Below are positions 42,155 to 44,878 of a DNA stretch of 44,878 nucleotides, piece after piece. The stretch spans positions 1 to 44,878 of the forward strand of contig JBJORA010000023.1 in assembly GCA_046049675.1 (NCBI GenBank). The letters run 5' to 3'. The translations under genes were made by a program, and so were the position numbers. The DNA is from CAIXQW01 sp046049675 (GTDB lineage: Bacteria; Bacteroidota; Bacteroidia; Chitinophagales; Chitinophagaceae). The notes beneath the pieces are model-generated. The model saw nothing but the letters and a program-made list of their open reading frames with translations, was not told the DNA's origin and did not search any database. Each line of letters begins with the position of its first letter. Position 1 is the first letter of the stretch.

Positions 42155-42835
42155 TTACTTTGTCTGTTGCAAAAGAAATTCTGCGTATGCTAAATCTTGC
42201 GGTGTAGTAAGCTTAATATTTTGGGCCATACCTTCTACCAGATGTACATCTCCTCCACTGGTTTGTACTACTGTAGCCTCATCGGTGAAAGTACTTTGAT
42301 ATGGCTGCGAAAAAGCTTCTAGCAAAGTTTGTAGCGTAAAGCATTGTGGCGTTTGTACAATTCTATAATGCTCTCGTACAATAGGTTCTGAAGTATTGTC
42401 CTTTACCAGGCGCATACTTTCTGCAATTGGTAGCACCGGCAAGGCTGAACCGTGTTGCAAAACGGCTTGATGCAGTTGCTTGAGCAATTCGGCATTAGCA
42501 AAAGGTCTAGCCGCATCGTGCACCATTACGATGTCTTGTGCATCGCCATCTATACTCATGATGCCATTTTTTACGCTTTCAAAGCGGGTTTCACCTCCAG
42601 CAACAATATTGGCATTGAGGCCTTTCGCAAAACAAAGCAATACATCATTAAAGTGACTCGTATAGGATGGATGCATTACAATAGTGAGTTGTACATCGTC
42701 ACCAAATGCATCTAAAAAATGCTTTATGCAGTAATACATGATGGGTTTACCTGCCAAAGGCAAAAATTGCTTTGGTAAGGCATTGCCCATCCGCGAACCC
42801 GTACCTCCAGCCACAATTACCGCATGTATTGCCAT
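42155..42835 (-). CDS. ispD: 2-C-methyl-D-erythritol 4-phosphate cytidylyltransferase
   Basis: A 226-residue enzyme that adds CMP to MEP in the non-mevalonate isoprenoid pathway. The nucleotide-binding signature is VAGGTGSRMGNALPKQFLPLAGKPI, followed by VMVHDAARPF and FTDEATVVQTSGGDVHLVEG. Length is normal. A -7-like TAATATTG stands four bases before its ATG. It converges with the M1 peptidase gene (three bases between stops). The pathway kinase ispE is 14 kb away. Confidence 0.96.
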   Translation of the reverse strand: MAIHAVIVAGGTGSRMGNALPKQFLPLAGKPIMYYCIKHFLDAFGDDVQLTIVMHPSYTSHFNDVLLCFAKGLNANIVAGGETRFESVKNGIMSIDGDAQDIVMVHDAARPFANAELLKQLHQAVLQHGSALPVLPIAESMRLVKDNTSEPIVREHYRIVQTPQCFTLQTLLEAFSQPYQSTFTDEATVVQTSGGDVHLVEGMAQNIKLTTPQDLAYAEFLLQQTK

Positions 42836-42839
42836 GCAG

Positions 42840-42847
42840 CAATATTA
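42840..42847 (-). promoter_or_regulatory. -7-like element of ispD (leaderless geometry)
   Basis: Minus strand TAATATTG, one mismatch to TAnnTTTG, followed by CTGC and ATG 42835. Confidence 0.45.
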
Positions 42848-42956
42848 ATACCATTGACAACACTAGCCTAAAAAGTTTAGCGATTTCGCATAGCAAATCA
42901 AAATTTGCGGCACATTAGACAAAATTTTAGTCCTTTGAGTCAAGTGGACAAAATAG

Positions 42957-43670
42957 TTGGTATTTAATGTTGTTACTAAAAGTTCCATAGCTCATTTATT
43001 CAAACACTATATCTTGCACGACTTGCTTAGTGGAAAGCCATATGACATTGTATTTGGCGGCGAAACACTGCAGCTTTTACCTGAAAAGGTAATCCTGTGG
43101 CCATCGCAGCATAGCCTACTCGTGGCAGATTTGCATTTTGGCAAAAGTGCTCATTTTAGAAGCAAAGGCATTGCCCTGCCACAAACACCAGAAATGCAAG
43201 ATTTGGATAAATTGGGCGAGATTATTGCTGCAACGCAAGCCAAGCAAGTACTTTTCTTGGGCGACCTTTTTCATAGTCGCCACACCTTTATGGTTGAACC
43301 TTTGGCTGCATTTATGAAAAAAAATGCTGATACAAAGTTTATCCTAATAGAAGGAAATCACGATGTATTGCACAGTAAAACCTATGCTAGTATGCAACTT
43401 GAGGTGCAAAAGCAAATGCAAATCGGCGACATCACACTCACGCACGAACCGCAAGAAAGTCCGCAAGGCTACAATATCTGCGGGCATATACACCCAGGCA
43501 TTCGCGTTAGTACTGCACCGCGTCAAAGCATGAAATTGCCATGTTTTGCTGTTTCAAAAAATCAAATCATTATGCCAGCCTTTGGTAGCTTAACAGGACT
43601 ATTTGAGCTGAAAAGGCAGTCGTCAGTTCAGTTTATGGGGATTGTTGGCAGGCAGGTTTTGGCGGTGTAA
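42957..43670 (+). CDS. pdeM: Ligase-associated DNA damage response endonuclease PdeM (metallophosphoesterase)
   Basis: A calcineurin-like phosphoesterase of the PdeM type. All metal motifs are present: LLVADLHFGKSAHFR (DxH), VLFLGDLFHSRH (GD), LIEGNHD (GNHD) and GHIHPG (GHxH). The family is usually encoded near an ATP-dependent DNA ligase and an exonuclease-like gene, but neither is in this window. The open frame starts at TTG 42957, about 35 residues before the usual family start (near DIVFGGETLQLLPEK), so the true start is uncertain; the TTGs around 43018-43026 are also possible. Confidence 0.88.
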   Translation: MVFNVVTKSSIAHLFKHYILHDLLSGKPYDIVFGGETLQLLPEKVILWPSQHSLLVADLHFGKSAHFRSKGIALPQTPEMQDLDKLGEIIAATQAKQVLFLGDLFHSRHTFMVEPLAAFMKKNADTKFILIEGNHDVLHSKTYASMQLEVQKQMQIGDITLTHEPQESPQGYNICGHIHPGIRVSTAPRQSMKLPCFAVSKNQIIMPAFGSLTGLFELKRQSSVQFMGIVGRQVLAV

Positions 43671-43680
43671 AAGGAGATTT

Positions 43681-43698
43681 AGCCTCAGTGAGGTTTTT
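43681..43698 (+). terminator. Possible terminator after pdeM
   Basis: AGCCTC AGT GAGGTT hairpin followed by a TTTTT run, 11 bases after the pdeM stop. The stem is short (four strong pairs), so the call is modest. Confidence 0.45.
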
Positions 43699-43709
43699 CG
43701 CTTTGCTGA

Positions 43710-44294
43710 TTAAGACTGTTGTTTTTCCTGCAAAAGTTGTCTTGCAGCCTCTTTGGCATCTTCTACAAAACCCTCTTTATCTATCACATTTTGAAGCTTT
43801 TCAATCGAATAATATTGGAACTTCTCTTTGAATTTCGCGAGGTTTTGAAGCTTATTGTCGGCCTCAATTCTGATAGCCTCCTCAGGGCTAGGCTCAAACA
43901 TTTTGCGCAAAGTACCATGTACAGCAGGCATATTGAGCAGATATGTTAGCGCAATGAATACTAATATAATAGGCTGAAATGAGATTTCCAGACGGCCGAG
44001 CGTAAGGATAATAGTATCTATTCCTGGTGTAAAATACGCTAATCCAAATAAGCCCAAAACCAAGGTGATAGCAAAGCTAAATTTGTAGTAAGGTCTAGCA
44101 AATACAAACACCAGAAAATTCAATACAATCAGCAAAAAAGCAACATAGTACTCGTAAGAATGGCCCAGAAAGGTTTGGAATGTGCGCTGTTTTACGGCTA
44201 GAAAAATATGTCCTGCCCAGCCAATCAAGCTGTATGCAGTTAAAGCTAATAGCGGAATTAGGGGACGAATTTGGTGCTTAAAGGTGTTTTGCAA
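43710..44294 (-). CDS. Integral membrane protein with C-terminal charged domain, function unknown
   Basis: A 194-residue protein. Four membrane spans are predicted (LIPLLALTAYSLIGWAGHIFLA, YYVAFLLIVLNFLVFVFA, FAITLVLGLFGLAYFTP, FQPIILVFIALTYLL), followed by a cytoplasmic helical tail of about 65 residues (KMFEPSPEEAIRIEADNKL to the end). The start is taken as TTG 44294; the upstream frame has no ATG, so the start is uncertain. No family recognised. It converges with pdeM. Confidence 0.65.
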   Translation of the reverse strand: MQNTFKHQIRPLIPLLALTAYSLIGWAGHIFLAVKQRTFQTFLGHSYEYYVAFLLIVLNFLVFVFARPYYKFSFAITLVLGLFGLAYFTPGIDTIILTLGRLEISFQPIILVFIALTYLLNMPAVHGTLRKMFEPSPEEAIRIEADNKLQNLAKFKEKFQYYSIEKLQNVIDKEGFVEDAKEAARQLLQEKQQS

Positions 44295-44878
44295 GGCTAG
44301 AAACTGCTTGATTTGAGTACAAAAATCCTCATTATTTGCTTGAAAACAAAACTTATTTAGCTCGGATTTGGTAAGATTATGGCGTAGGTTTATTCAGAAA
44401 TTTGCCCAAAATTTGATTTACGAGGGTAAATTTTAGGCATTAGGGCTTGAGCAAGGCAAGTTCTTATGGATCCCTTTCGGGTATAAAATTAACTTGGCGC
44501 AAACCACTGGAATCATACTTCAGGGTTGCAAAAAGGACTCAAGTTTTACTGGACACATTGCACTAATTAATAATATGATCTGTTCGGCCGTAAAAAAGTC
44601 AGCGTAAAAAGTAGAGGCTAGGAACCATAGAAGTGTGACTACCAATTCAAATTAATGCTACATAGTTGCATTAAAGTAACCGTGTATTTTCGATCCGCAA
44701 CTCCTCATCAAATTTTTCTTTACTGCCATTTTGACATTACTTTTGCTGGCCATTTAGAAAAGCTTGTAATCAAACAAATGACCTTAGTTGAGACAAATTA
44801 CATCTCAGCGCAAACTAACGAGCAGCTTCTAATCTGAATTTCAAGGCTAAATACGATCTCGCCAAGTTGCCAAGCGTA
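44295..44878. other. Right-end stretch with no confident gene
   Basis: Nothing firm is seen in the last 580 bp. A 60-codon plus-strand frame (44655-44837) has no family likeness. On the minus strand, a frame entering from the right edge ends with LARSYLALKFRLEAAR and a TAG at 44815-44817, which could be the C-terminus of a gene outside the window, but 20 residues are too few to judge. No tRNA or clear repeat was found. Confidence 0.4.

Noticed and set aside
42957..43030. The N-terminal 35 residues of the pdeM frame as an extra domain
   Set aside because: The stretch has no likeness to any domain, begins with TTG, and relatives usually start just before the DIVFGGETLQLL region; more likely untranslated.
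44461..44500. CCCTTTCGGG as a terminator or tRNA arm
   Set aside because: The stem is only three to four pairs, there is no T tract and no tRNA fold around it.

Overview
The window is a chromosomal segment of a Bacteroidota bacterium, most likely of the Chitinophagales/Sphingobacteriia side. The signs are: promoters with the Bacteroidota -7 element TAnnTTTG, SprB repeats, a type IX secretion (T9SS) C-terminal domain, a GWxTD-domain protein, a DUF1573 lipoprotein, an extended NusB, and almost no Shine-Dalgarno sequences. No rRNA, tRNA or CRISPR was recognised.

Layout. 1-4.0 kb: the 5' part of an exported TPR-protein gene and gyrA, both minus. 4.1-6.7 kb: a lipoprotein cytochrome c (minus), a Sir2 deacylase divergent from it, and an orphan sensor histidine kinase. 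6.7-9.5 kb: the mreB-mreC-mreD shape operon, ending in a small SET-domain gene. 9.8-12.6 kb: uvrA. 12.6-13.5 kb: a repeat island with 45-bp minisatellites and three double-hairpin elements. 13.6-17.0 kb: a giant SprB-repeat surface protein. 17.1-18.8 kb: a VWA-like exported protein and a two-span membrane protein. 18.9-20.4 kb: a gene-poor stretch with a nucleotidyltransferase two-gene module. 20.4-22.4 kb: two small exported proteins and a DUF2461 protein. 22.5-24.3 kb: a T9SS cargo and a GxxExxY (PD-(D/E)XK) nuclease lying between inverted dispersed repeats. 24.3-26.4 kb: an M13 metallopeptidase. 26.6-27.2 kb: rpmI-rplT. 27.4-30.3 kb: ispE, arginine decarboxylase and a WbqC-like gene (minus). 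30.4-32.1 kb: a GWxTD protein and a hotdog thioesterase. 32.1-32.7 kb: a GDSL hydrolase. 32.8-42.2 kb: a long plus-strand run, nusB-DUF1573-yajC-coaE-radC-oxidoreductase-lipoprotein-sugar transferase-M1 peptidase. Then ispD (minus), pdeM (plus) and a membrane protein (minus).

Two themes stand out. First, nine genes have a -7-like element exactly four bases before the start codon, which predicts leaderless mRNAs and settles several starts, including a GTG for the GDSL hydrolase. Second, several intergenic regions carry one related repeat family: a 45-bp unit, a 76-bp unit that is the same unit plus a 31-bp module, and 67-68-bp double-hairpin elements with covarying stems. Arrays start or end within a few bases of stop codons. 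Two diverged copies of an ordered cassette (45-bp array, 78-bp linker, double hairpin) lie between uvrA and the SprB gene. The GxxExxY nuclease gene is bracketed by a perfect 20-bp inverted pair from the same family. This repeat/nuclease association is the best candidate here for something undescribed.
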